DNA from: an uncultured Formosa sp. | GTDB taxonomy: Bacteria > Bacteroidota > Bacteroidia > Flavobacteriales > Flavobacteriaceae | Direction: 5' to 3' | Assembly (NCBI RefSeq): GCF_947500765.1 | Contig: NZ_CANMTH010000005.1 | Location: 1-64,000 of the forward strand | DNA length: 64,000 nucleotides | Shown: positions 45,276 through 53,961 of the stretch, piece after piece | Position numbering within the stretch: the stretch's first letter is position 1 | How the letters are laid out: every line of letters begins with the position of its first letter | The notes under the pieces: generated by a model | What the model saw: only the letters and a program-made list of their open reading frames with translations | Databases searched by the model: none | What the model was told of the DNA's origin: nothing | Made by a program: the position numbers and the translations under genes

Positions 45276-45854
45276 ATGAAATCTAATAAAATGATAATAG
45301 TGCTTTTACTCATCATGAGTATATGGCCGATGAGTATGAAGGCGCAAGGGATGCCCGTTTACGATAATACAAATTTTATTAGTTTGGCAAAATCCCTTAT
45401 AGAATCCGCCAAACAGACCTCCCAACTTTTACAAACTGTAAATTTTTTAAAACAACAAAAAGAACGGATCGAACAGGTTAATACAGTGATTAAACAGCTG
45501 AATGCCGTTAAAGCTTTATACAAAAATAACCAACAACTATATGATTTGATTCAGAACGATTTACATGATATTTTAAATTCACCTTACATCAAACCTGAAG
45601 AAGTTATTCGAGTTTCAGAATCTTTTGATGCTGTCATTGATAAATCTTTGGAAGATCTTGATTTTGTAAGCCAGATATTATCTAGTAATCTTCTTAAGAT
45701 GACGGATGCTGAACGGGCGATTTTTTTAAAGGAGAAAGAGGAGGAATCTAAAGAAATGGTAGTTGAAGTAATTTTAAAAACCAAACGTTATAAAGATATT
45801 ATAGCCTTTAGAGATTTTCAAGATCGTATCAATACTAGAGAAACAAATTACTAA
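45276..45854 (+). CDS. traI: Conjugative transfer protein TraI (DUF4141-like)
   Basis: A 192-residue secreted protein, signal MKSNKMIIVLLLIMSIWPMSMKAQG. The mature part is largely helical/coiled-coil (LIESAKQTSQLLQTVNFLKQQKERIEQVNTVIKQLNAVKALYKNN), like VirB5-type/DUF4141 proteins that cap or organise the pilus. It lies between traG and traJ, the same order as in CTnDOT (which has traH between in some elements). The traJ start is 1 base after the stop. Confidence 0.8.
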   Translation: MKSNKMIIVLLLIMSIWPMSMKAQGMPVYDNTNFISLAKSLIESAKQTSQLLQTVNFLKQQKERIEQVNTVIKQLNAVKALYKNNQQLYDLIQNDLHDILNSPYIKPEEVIRVSESFDAVIDKSLEDLDFVSQILSSNLLKMTDAERAIFLKEKEEESKEMVVEVILKTKRYKDIIAFRDFQDRINTRETNY

Positions 45855-45855
45855 A

Positions 45856-46695
45856 ATGACAGGTGTTTTATTGGGCATAGGGTTGGAGTTTGTTGATGCT
45901 GTTTTTAATACCATTAAAAACACTGATTTTGCAACATATACCATAACTGGTATGAAGGTATTAGCCGTTTTGTTTTTTCTGATTAACATTCTAAAAAAAT
46001 ATAATGAAGGTGTAGCGCATACAGATGGGTATACTTGGGGGCTAACCCCTGGGGAACTCGCCAAGAATTTTACCATAGTCATTTTGGTGATTTTTTCCAC
46101 AGAGGTATTGGGTGTATTTGATAGTATATTAGTTGCGATAGAAGCGCAATATAGAGATACGGCTCCAGCACTCGTTCCGCTACAAATGCAGGGGATAGAT
46201 ATAGAAACGGATGTGGGTGCAATGGAAGCCGCCAAAAAGGGAATGACTTTATTGTATGAAGCTTTAGTGAATCCATTTTTTGGATTGCGAATTGTGTCTT
46301 TTATTTTAGCCTTGTTTCTATGGCTTTTAGATTTGTTTATCTATCCATTATTCTTAGCAGAACGATATTTTCTTTTAGGAATTATGCAAGCTTTTTTTCC
46401 ATTGGTTATTAGCCTAGCTGTGTTTGAAAAGTTTAGAAGTTTAGGATATAATTTTTTTAAACTTTATGCTGCAGTTTATATGTTAGTCCCTGCATTTTTT
46501 TTGGTCAATGTGTTTGTCAATCAATTGTATACAGAAATTAATGTAAACTTTTGGTCTAATTTATTTGGAATAGACTGGGGGAGTCATCTTTTTGCACCTG
46601 TAATTGAATTCGGATCCATCGGTTTTATAGTGCTTTTAAAATTTAAATTATATCGAAAAGCAACCTCTTTTACAATCAGATTATTTACCAATTGA
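45856..46695 (+). CDS. traJ: Conjugative transfer protein TraJ (VirB6-like)
   Basis: A 279-residue polytopic inner-membrane protein with about six hydrophobic segments (near 20-45, 70-90, 132-155, 157-178, 185-212 and 240-260). A conserved TWGLTPGELAKNFTIVILVIFSTEVL lies near 54-80. The position and topology fit TraJ of the Bacteroidetes tra operon. It forms part of the channel core. Confidence 0.85.
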   Translation: MTGVLLGIGLEFVDAVFNTIKNTDFATYTITGMKVLAVLFFLINILKKYNEGVAHTDGYTWGLTPGELAKNFTIVILVIFSTEVLGVFDSILVAIEAQYRDTAPALVPLQMQGIDIETDVGAMEAAKKGMTLLYEALVNPFFGLRIVSFILALFLWLLDLFIYPLFLAERYFLLGIMQAFFPLVISLAVFEKFRSLGYNFFKLYAAVYMLVPAFFLVNVFVNQLYTEINVNFWSNLFGIDWGSHLFAPVIEFGSIGFIVLLKFKLYRKATSFTIRLFTN

Positions 46696-46717
46696 TATAA
46701 TTAGTTAACCTAGACTT

Positions 46718-47329
46718 ATGAAAACTCCTTATAAAGATATTTACAGTGTATTAAAGTTAAACAGAATTGTGGTTCTCTCAGTAATCATCGCCACAACTAT
46801 GGTTAGTGTTGTAGCAATCATTTTTGTGGTTAGACAACATAAATATATGACAGAACATGCATTTGCAATTAGTACAGAAGGTAGTGTGATTCCATTAAAA
46901 ATGATTTCTCAGTATGAAAATCTAGAGGTAGAAGCTATGGCACATTTGGAATTGTTTCACAAGTACTTTTATAACCTAGATGCTAATAATTATGAACGTC
47001 AGCTAGAAAAGGCTTTGTGGTTAGGAAATAGCACTGTAGATGCGTTGTACTTACAGAAAAAAGCAGATGGTGTGTACAATCGACTATTACAGTATTCTTT
47101 AGTTCAAAAAGTGTCTAGTGTAAACTCTACAATACATATTCAAAAATCACCATACGCTTTTCAAACAATTACTGTATTTGAGATTAATAGAGGTGCAGTA
47201 ATAGATCGATATGAATTAACAACAACAGGACATATAATTCATGTAGACCGTAATTTTCCTAATAATACGCATGGCTTACTCATTACTGATTTTTTTGAAA
47301 AGACACTTAGAAAGTTGGATTCAGATTAA
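46718..47329 (+). CDS. traK: Conjugative transfer protein TraK (VirB8-like)
   Basis: A 203-residue bitopic protein with a cytoplasmic N-terminus (PYKDIYSVLKLNRIVV), one transmembrane helix (about 15-37, VVLSVIIATTMVSVVAIIFVVRQ) and a periplasmic NTF2-like VirB8-type domain (EAMAHLELFHKYFYNLDANNYERQLEKALWLGN). It bridges the inner-membrane and outer-membrane parts of the channel. Length and order match TraK. Confidence 0.87.
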   Translation: MKTPYKDIYSVLKLNRIVVLSVIIATTMVSVVAIIFVVRQHKYMTEHAFAISTEGSVIPLKMISQYENLEVEAMAHLELFHKYFYNLDANNYERQLEKALWLGNSTVDALYLQKKADGVYNRLLQYSLVQKVSSVNSTIHIQKSPYAFQTITVFEINRGAVIDRYELTTTGHIIHVDRNFPNNTHGLLITDFFEKTLRKLDSD

Positions 47330-47341
47330 ATATTAAATGAT

Positions 47342-48265
47342 ATGAAACTAGAAAAAAATAAAATTGTATTTGGTGGGTTTTTACTGTGTGTATTGTTGTT
47401 TATCGGAGCTTACGGACTTATTCTTAGTGATGGTAATGAAGAGCCTGTAATTGATATCAATCAAATTCCTATTCCTGAATTGGAAGATGATCAAAAACAA
47501 TATGAGTCTAAACTTGATGCTTTAAATGATTTAAAGGAAGTAAAACAGACTAATGCGCCTAGTATCTATGATGAACGGTATTTAGATTCTTTGGGAGTTT
47601 ATGATAGTGATTTTTTAGACACACGAAAACTTGAATTGGTGGATAGTATTTATAAAAATAGCAAAATATACTACACTAATGAGGTTATCTCAAAACAAAC
47701 TTTAATTGATGAAACTATAGAGCCTATTTCTAAGAATCGTTCAGAGGTTATAGAAGAAGACACTAAGAAATTAGACACAAAGGCCTTGGGATTACAGCAT
47801 CAACTGTTTTTTGCTTCAAATCCTGGCGGAATATCTCTTACAGATAAGGAGAAGTTAATAGCGGTGGTTGTAGATGGCACGCAAATTTTAAAGACTAATG
47901 ATAGGATTAGAATGCGTTTATTAGAAGCATGTGAAATTAATGGTATCTTCTTTGATAAAAATTCAGCTGTCTACGGATTTGTAACATTTAAGTCTAATAG
48001 AACCTTAATCAATATCAATAAAATACATCACTTTCCAGTAAAATTAAGCGCCTATGATTGGGTAGATGGGAATGAAGGGATTTATATTAAAAATAGTTTT
48101 ACAGAGGAAGCGACTACAGAGGTCATTGGTGATATTGTTCAGGATATTAATATCGCAGGAGTACCTCATGTGGACGGTATTAAAACCATTTTTCAACGAA
48201 ACAATAGGCGTGTAAAAGTTACTGTATTAAGTAACTATAAACTGTTCCTGAAAGTAAAATACTAA
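47342..48265 (+). CDS. traM: Conjugative transposon protein TraM (VirB10-like)
   Basis: The 307-residue protein has one N-terminal transmembrane helix (about 9-28), a long disordered periplasmic stretch (30-145) and a C-terminal domain (KLIAVVVDGTQILKTNDRIRMRLLEACEINGIFFDKNSAVYGFVTFKSNRTLININKI) typical of TraM. It spans the periplasm like VirB10. It is shorter than CTnDOT TraM (about 440 residues) because the linker is reduced. It precedes traN by 18 bp. Confidence 0.87.
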   Translation: MKLEKNKIVFGGFLLCVLLFIGAYGLILSDGNEEPVIDINQIPIPELEDDQKQYESKLDALNDLKEVKQTNAPSIYDERYLDSLGVYDSDFLDTRKLELVDSIYKNSKIYYTNEVISKQTLIDETIEPISKNRSEVIEEDTKKLDTKALGLQHQLFFASNPGGISLTDKEKLIAVVVDGTQILKTNDRIRMRLLEACEINGIFFDKNSAVYGFVTFKSNRTLININKIHHFPVKLSAYDWVDGNEGIYIKNSFTEEATTEVIGDIVQDINIAGVPHVDGIKTIFQRNNRRVKVTVLSNYKLFLKVKY

Positions 48266-48283
48266 TGCTTAAACTTTTTAAAG

Positions 48284-49096
48284 ATGAAAAAGAAAATGTA
48301 TATTTTTATAGTGTGTTGTGTTTTGATGTCATTTTTCACTAGAGGACAACGGCCTAATAACCTAGATACAATTTATGCGAATGACAAAATGAATGTATCT
48401 CTCTTTTTTCCAGATTTTATTCGTCAAGGAATTACAGGATCTGAACATATTGTATTCTCCTATAACCGCGAAAAGAAGCAGTATTTTGGACTTTTACAAG
48501 CGCGTCCAGGTCATGATAGTAATCTTCTAGTAATTACAGGAGATGGACAGGTATACTCTTATATTATAAAGTATAAAGATTCTATTGCAAAACTGAATTA
48601 TTTTGTATCCAAATCAGAAAGTATTGGAAATGAAGTCGCTAATCTCCCCTTAATAAATAATGTTACTAAGGTTGATACCTTAAACAATAAACGATTGGAA
48701 AGCTATGAAAAATTTAGTAGGTATCTTTTAGGTATTAATTTTGAATCACACAAAACAAAACGGAAGAAGGGGATTGTATTAAAACTAAAGCAAATCAGGT
48801 ATTATAAGGATGCTGTCTTTGTGGTTATGGAACTTAAAAATAAATCAGATATTGATTTTGAATTAGATTATTTAAACATATATAAAGTGTCAACCACTAA
48901 AAAGCGAAAAGCCTCATATCAGAAGATTCAATTCCCAGTGATTTATAAAATGGAGTATCCTAAAATGGTATCTAAAGGAAAAACAAAAAATTTTGTATAT
49001 GTATTATCTAAATTTTCATTAAGTGATCATGAGAGGTTTCAATTTGAATTAGGGGAATTAAAAGGGTATAGACAGATTGTTTTAACAAAGCATTAA
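48284..49096 (+). CDS. traN: Conjugative transposon protein TraN (VirB9-like)
   Basis: A 270-residue secreted protein (signal near 1-22, FIVCCVLMSFFTRGQ). The domain with DKMNVSLFFPDFIRQGITGSEHIVFSYNREKKQYFGLLQA (about 32-72) and the C-terminal beta-rich part (VVMELKNKSDIDFELDYLNIY) are TraN signatures. It forms the outer-membrane side of the channel with TraM. It is the last recognised tra gene. TraO, TraP and TraQ do not follow, so the operon appears shortened or the element ends here. Confidence 0.87.
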   Translation: MKKKMYIFIVCCVLMSFFTRGQRPNNLDTIYANDKMNVSLFFPDFIRQGITGSEHIVFSYNREKKQYFGLLQARPGHDSNLLVITGDGQVYSYIIKYKDSIAKLNYFVSKSESIGNEVANLPLINNVTKVDTLNNKRLESYEKFSRYLLGINFESHKTKRKKGIVLKLKQIRYYKDAVFVVMELKNKSDIDFELDYLNIYKVSTTKKRKASYQKIQFPVIYKMEYPKMVSKGKTKNFVYVLSKFSLSDHERFQFELGELKGYRQIVLTKH

Positions 49097-49351
49097 TTAA
49101 TGTTGTTATATTCTTAATGTGATAGATTTAACAGAAAATCAAAATATGTATTAGCAAATATATAGCATCCACAATTGAATATTGTTACTAGTGTTCTTTG
49201 ATAATCTTTTTTCTAAGTAGACTTCGTTAATATGTCATTTTATTTAAATCTATATCGTGTTTCTTGCGGGATAATATCATTTTTATTTACTATTAAATAA
49301 GAACCTGTGTTACATTATTCTAATAAATATGTGTTTTAATAAATAAAATCA

Positions 49352-49373
49352 TATATTTGTGTAATCGATTACA
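49352..49373 (+). promoter_or_regulatory. Promoter and LacI-type operator of the uronate operon
   Basis: A TATATTTG -7 box (49352-49359) is directly followed by the palindrome TGTAATCGATTACA (49360-49373). The same pair recurs before the GH28 gene, and a one-mismatch palindrome precedes the lacI-like gene. Placement right after the -7 box predicts repression by blocking initiation. Confidence 0.85.
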
Positions 49374-49392
49374 TAAATTAAAATCATATAAA

Positions 49393-50229
49393 ATGACGAA
49401 TCACAATTTCCGTTATGCATCACATCCTATTGATGCTCAAAAATATTCAACGAATGAATTACGTGAACATTTTTTAATTGATAATCTTTTTGAAAAAAAC
49501 ACAATTAAACTCACATATTCGATGTATGATCGTTTTATTGTAGGTGGAGTTATGCCAACTTCAAAAGCATTAAAATTAGAAACTATTCCTTATTTGAAAT
49601 CTAAGCATTTTTTGGATCGTAGAGAACTAGGCATTGTTAATATAGGAGACACAGGTAGGGTTACTGTAGATGGAATTACTTATGAAATAAAAAGAAAAGA
49701 AGCTTTATATGTTGGTAAAGGGAATAAGGATGTCATTTTTGAAAATATTGATGATAATCAACCTTTATTTTATATTAATTCTGCTCCTGCACACAATGGA
49801 TTTCCTACAAAAAAAATTGGTACAGAAGATGCCGAAGTCATTCTATTAGGTGAATCTAAATTAGCAAACAAAAGGGTTTTAAACAAACTTATAGTGAATA
49901 GTATAGTAGAAACTTGTCAGTTACAAATGGGATTAACAGAGCTGCTTCCTGGAAATGTTTGGAATACTATGCCTTCGCATACTCATAATAGAAGAATGGA
50001 AACTTATTTCTATTTCGATCTAGAAGAAAGTCAAGCTGTAGCACATTTCATGGGAGAAACAGATAATACACGTCACATTTTTATAAAAAATAATCAAGCT
50101 GTTCTATCACCAGAATGGTCTATACATTCTGGTTCAGGAACCTCAAATTACTCATTTATTTGGGGAATGGCTGGTGAAAATTTAGATTACGGAGATATGG
50201 ATATTTGTCCTTCAAACGAATTAAAATGA
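49393..50229 (+). CDS. kduI: 5-dehydro-4-deoxy-D-glucuronate isomerase KduI
   Basis: Converts 5-keto-4-deoxyuronate, a pectin lyase end product, to 3-deoxy-D-glycero-2,5-hexodiulosonate in the cytoplasm. The 278-residue cupin has the zinc motif PSHTHNRRMETYFYFDL and the typical N-terminus YASHPIDAQKYSTNELREHFLI. I chose ATG 49393: an alternative TTG at 49357 would add 12 residues read through the operator. First gene of the kduI-kduD-uxaC-MFS-uxaB-uxaA operon. kduD overlaps its stop. Confidence 0.93.
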   Translation: MTNHNFRYASHPIDAQKYSTNELREHFLIDNLFEKNTIKLTYSMYDRFIVGGVMPTSKALKLETIPYLKSKHFLDRRELGIVNIGDTGRVTVDGITYEIKRKEALYVGKGNKDVIFENIDDNQPLFYINSAPAHNGFPTKKIGTEDAEVILLGESKLANKRVLNKLIVNSIVETCQLQMGLTELLPGNVWNTMPSHTHNRRMETYFYFDLEESQAVAHFMGETDNTRHIFIKNNQAVLSPEWSIHSGSGTSNYSFIWGMAGENLDYGDMDICPSNELK

Positions 50230-51020
50230 AAAATATGAACTTATTTAGTTTAGAAAATAAAACAGTTATTATAACTGGAGCCACTCATGGTTTAGGTATG
50301 GCAATGGCTGAAGCTTTAGGTAAAGCTGGAGCAAAATTAGTAATTACTAATATATTTAGCGAAGATTTAGATAAAGCAATAGCTTACTATACTTCGATTG
50401 GATTACAAGCATCAGGTTATGTCTTTGATGTGACTGATGAAAATAGAGCTACAGAAAAAGTTGCCGAAATTATTGAAAAAGAAGGACCTATCCATGTTTT
50501 AGTAAATAACGCCGGTATTATTAATCGTGTTCCTGCTGAAGATATGAAAATTACAGACTTTAGACGTGTAATAGATGTTGATTTGACAGGTCCTTTTATT
50601 ATGTCTCAATTAGTTGGTAGACATATGATTGCTAACAACGGCGGAAAAATCATAAATATTTGTTCTATGATGAGTGAATTGGGTAGAAATACTGTCTCTG
50701 CATATGCTTCAGCTAAAGGAGGGTTAAAAATGTTAACTAAGAGTTTAGCTACGGAGTGGGCTAAATATAATATTCAAGTCAACGGAATTGGACCAGGTTA
50801 CTTCGCTACTTCTCAAACAGAACCTATCCGTGTAGATGGACACCCTTTTAATGACTTTATTATAAGTAGAACTCCTGCCGCTAGATGGGGTAATCCAGAA
50901 GATTTAGGAGGTGCAGCTGTCTTTTTAGCATCTGAAGCAAGCAATTTTGTGAACGGTCATATAGTATATGTTGATGGTGGAATTTTAGCTACAATTGGTA
51001 AACCTTCGAATGAAGATTAA
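50226..51020 (+). CDS. kduD: 2-dehydro-3-deoxy-D-gluconate 5-dehydrogenase KduD
   Basis: NAD(P)H-linked short-chain dehydrogenase that reduces the KduI product to 2-keto-3-deoxygluconate. The sequence shows the cofactor loop TGATHGLGMAMA, NNAGI, the catalytic SAYASAKGG (Tyr-x3-Lys) and the C-terminal GHIVYVDGGILATIG. The start ATG at 50226 overlaps the kduI stop (ATGA); ATG 50235 is an alternative. It is about 264 residues, normal for KduD. uxaC follows after 10 bp. Confidence 0.92.
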   Translation: MKNMNLFSLENKTVIITGATHGLGMAMAEALGKAGAKLVITNIFSEDLDKAIAYYTSIGLQASGYVFDVTDENRATEKVAEIIEKEGPIHVLVNNAGIINRVPAEDMKITDFRRVIDVDLTGPFIMSQLVGRHMIANNGGKIINICSMMSELGRNTVSAYASAKGGLKMLTKSLATEWAKYNIQVNGIGPGYFATSQTEPIRVDGHPFNDFIISRTPAARWGNPEDLGGAAVFLASEASNFVNGHIVYVDGGILATIGKPSNED

Positions 51021-51030
51021 AATTTAAAAT

Positions 51031-52431
51031 ATGAACTCAAAATTTATAAACGATAATTTTTTATTAGAGAATAAATATGCTGAAGAATTATATCATAATT
51101 ATTCTAAAAATTTACCAATTATTGATTATCATAATCATTTGCCTCCTCAACAAATTTTAGAAGACAAATCATTTAATAATATCACTAATGTTTGGATAAA
51201 TGGTGATCATTATAAGTGGCGTGCAATGAGAACTTTAGGTGTTAAGGAAGAATTTATAACGGGAAATGCTACGGATAAAGATAAGTTTTTTAAATGGGCT
51301 AAAACTGTTCCTTATACTATGCGTAATCCATTATATCATTGGACACATTTAGAATTGGCAAGATATTTTGATATTAATGAATTATTAAGTGAAAACACTG
51401 CTAAAAAAGTATGGGACGAAACACAATCTAAATTAAATTCAAACGGTTACAGTTGCCGTGGTTTACTTAAAAAAGTGAATGTAGAATTAGTTTGTACTAC
51501 AGAAGATCCTATTGATACTTTAGAGCATCATCAGAAATTAGCAAAAGAAAATTTTGATATTAAAGTGAGTACTGCTTTCAGACCAGATAAAGCAATATTG
51601 ATTACTAACGATGGGTTTAATGAATACCTTGTTTCTTTAGGAGAAGTAGCAGGGGTGGTTATTAATTCATTTTTAGATTTATGTGATGCTTTAAGAAAAA
51701 GGATTCAGTTTTTCCATGATAACGGATGTAGACTTTCTGATCACGGTTTAGATCAGATTTACTTTGAAAATTACACAGAAACTGAAGTCAATTTAATATT
51801 ACAAAAACAATTAGGAAATAAATTTATTACTAACGATGAAGCTTTAAAATTTCAAGGTGCTGTGTTAATTTATTTATGTGAAACGTATCATGAGTTTGGT
51901 TGGGTACAACAATTCCATTTAGGTGCATTAAGAAATAACAATACACGTATGCACCGTATTTTAGGACCTGATACCGGTTGGGATTCTATAAATGATTATC
52001 CTCAAGCTCAAAAACTATCAGCTTTTTTAAATGCTTTAGATAGTAAAGATAAATTAACCAAAACCATTATATACAATCTGAATCCAGCAGAAAACGAAGT
52101 TATGGCTACCATGATTGGAAATTTTAATGACGGTAGTGTGAGAGGAAAAGTACAGCTTGGTTCGGGGTGGTGGTTCTTAGATCAAAAAGATGGAATGACC
52201 AAGCAGTTAAACGCCCTTTCCAATATGGGATTAATTAGTTGTTTTGTAGGTATGTTAACAGATTCTAGAAGTTTCTTATCGTTCCCAAGACATGAATACT
52301 TCAGACGCATTCTTTGTAATCTTTTAGGAGATGAAATCCAAAGAGGTGAGTTGCCAAATGAAATGGAATGGATCGGAAAAATGGTTTCAGATATTAGTTA
52401 TAACAACGCGAAAAATTATTTTGACTTCTAA
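51031..52431 (+). CDS. uxaC: Glucuronate/galacturonate isomerase UxaC
   Basis: The 466-residue metal-dependent isomerase interconverts D-galacturonate and D-tagaturonate (or glucuronate and fructuronate). The amidohydrolase-like motif IIDYHNHLPPQQI near residues 29-41 gives the HxH metal ligands. TTEDPIDTLEHHQ and FHLGALRNNNTRMHRILGPDTGWDSI are characteristic UxaC stretches. First step of the galacturonate branch; uxaB and uxaA downstream complete it. Confidence 0.95.
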   Translation: MNSKFINDNFLLENKYAEELYHNYSKNLPIIDYHNHLPPQQILEDKSFNNITNVWINGDHYKWRAMRTLGVKEEFITGNATDKDKFFKWAKTVPYTMRNPLYHWTHLELARYFDINELLSENTAKKVWDETQSKLNSNGYSCRGLLKKVNVELVCTTEDPIDTLEHHQKLAKENFDIKVSTAFRPDKAILITNDGFNEYLVSLGEVAGVVINSFLDLCDALRKRIQFFHDNGCRLSDHGLDQIYFENYTETEVNLILQKQLGNKFITNDEALKFQGAVLIYLCETYHEFGWVQQFHLGALRNNNTRMHRILGPDTGWDSINDYPQAQKLSAFLNALDSKDKLTKTIIYNLNPAENEVMATMIGNFNDGSVRGKVQLGSGWWFLDQKDGMTKQLNALSNMGLISCFVGMLTDSRSFLSFPRHEYFRRILCNLLGDEIQRGELPNEMEWIGKMVSDISYNNAKNYFDF

Positions 52432-52484
52432 ACCTAAATAAGTTTTAAATATGAACAAACTTTTAAAATCACAAACTATTAATT

Positions 52485-53933
52485 ATGAATGAAAATATAA
52501 ATACCAAACCAACAAAATATCGTTGGACTGTTTGTGGTATATTGTTTATGGCAACGACTATAAATTATTTAGACAGGCAAGTGCTTTCTTTAACATGGAA
52601 AGATTTTATAGCACCTGAGTTTCATTGGACAAACAATGATTATGGAAATATCACAGCCTTATTCTCTATTTTTTATGCTGTTTCTCTATTGTTTGCTGGT
52701 CGTTTTATAGATATTTTAGATACTAAAAAGGGATATCTTTGGGCTATTGGAATTTGGTCTCTTGGAGCATGTTTGCATGCGTTCTCAGGCATAGGAACTG
52801 CCGGTTATATAACAGGAGATTGGTTTCTGGGTTTTGAAAGTGCTAAAGAAGTTCTTAGTACCGTTAGCGATACTGGTCTAGTAATGTCAGTAAGTGTTAC
52901 GTTATTTATTTTTGCTCGTTTTGTTTTGGCATTAGGTGAAGCAGGGAATTTTCCTGCTGCAATAAAAACTACTGCGGAATTTTTTCCTAAAAAAGACCGT
53001 GCTTTTTCAACAAGTATATTTAACGCAGGTGCAACTGTTGGAGCATTAGCTGCACCAATTTCAATTCCGTTTATTGCAGAAGCATATGGGTGGGAAATGG
53101 CATTTATTTTAATTGGAGCATTAGGTTTTATTTGGATGGGCTTTTGGGTATTTATGTATGAAAAACCAGAAAAGCATTCAAAAGTAAATGCAGCAGAATT
53201 AGAATATATCCAACAGGATATTATTGCAGACAGTAAAATAGTAGGCTATGTTCCCGAAAGTAATAAAAAAGTGTCTTTATTAGATTGTTTTAAATACAAA
53301 CAAACTTGGGCTTTTGCTTTTGGTAAATTTATGACTGATGGAGTTTGGTGGTTTTTCCTATTCTGGACACCGGCTTATTTAAGCTCTGTTTACGGGATGG
53401 ATTCTACAGAAGCTGCGCTTCCATTATTTGTACTATATATGATAACATTACTTTCAATAATTGGGGGGTGGTTACCTTCTTATTTTGTTGATAAAAAAGG
53501 AATGAATCCATATGAAGGACGAATGAGATCTATGCTAATTTTTGCTTTTTTCCCATTATTAGCTTTAATAGCACAACCATTAGGACATTATACATATTGG
53601 ATTCCTGTAATAATTATTGGAATTGCTGGAGCCGCTCATCAAGCTTGGTCCGCAAATATTTTCACAACAGTTGGAGATATGTTTCCTAAAAAAGCAATTG
53701 CGACTGTTACCGGTATTGGAGGCTTAGCCGGTGGATTAGGTTCAACTTTTATTAATAAGGGATCTGGACTTTTATTTGACTATAGTGAAAGTACAAATAT
53801 GTCATTTATGGGATTCAAAGGTATTGAATCTGGATATTTTATTATTTTTTCTATATGTGCCGTTTGTTATTTAATTGGTTGGGTAATTATGAAAACTTTA
53901 GTTCCAAAATACCAACCAATAACAGATTTGTAA
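52485..53933 (+). CDS. MFS hexuronate transporter (ExuT-like)
   Basis: A 482-residue inner-membrane MFS transporter with about 12 transmembrane segments. The N-terminus YRWTVCGILFMATTINYLDRQVLSL is the hallmark of the anion:cation symporter family containing ExuT. FALGEAGNFPAAIKTTAEFFPKKDRAF is also family-specific. It would import galacturonate or glucuronate released in the periplasm. Embedded between uxaC and uxaB. Confidence 0.92.
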   Translation: MNENINTKPTKYRWTVCGILFMATTINYLDRQVLSLTWKDFIAPEFHWTNNDYGNITALFSIFYAVSLLFAGRFIDILDTKKGYLWAIGIWSLGACLHAFSGIGTAGYITGDWFLGFESAKEVLSTVSDTGLVMSVSVTLFIFARFVLALGEAGNFPAAIKTTAEFFPKKDRAFSTSIFNAGATVGALAAPISIPFIAEAYGWEMAFILIGALGFIWMGFWVFMYEKPEKHSKVNAAELEYIQQDIIADSKIVGYVPESNKKVSLLDCFKYKQTWAFAFGKFMTDGVWWFFLFWTPAYLSSVYGMDSTEAALPLFVLYMITLLSIIGGWLPSYFVDKKGMNPYEGRMRSMLIFAFFPLLALIAQPLGHYTYWIPVIIIGIAGAAHQAWSANIFTTVGDMFPKKAIATVTGIGGLAGGLGSTFINKGSGLLFDYSESTNMSFMGFKGIESGYFIIFSICAVCYLIGWVIMKTLVPKYQPITDL

Positions 53934-53961
53934 TTTTCTTAATTATTTACAACTACAAAAT

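Noticed and set aside
45774..46235. Minus-strand open frame of 153 codons
   Set aside because: Entirely antisense to traI/traJ; Ser/Thr/Ile-rich shadow of real membrane-protein codons.
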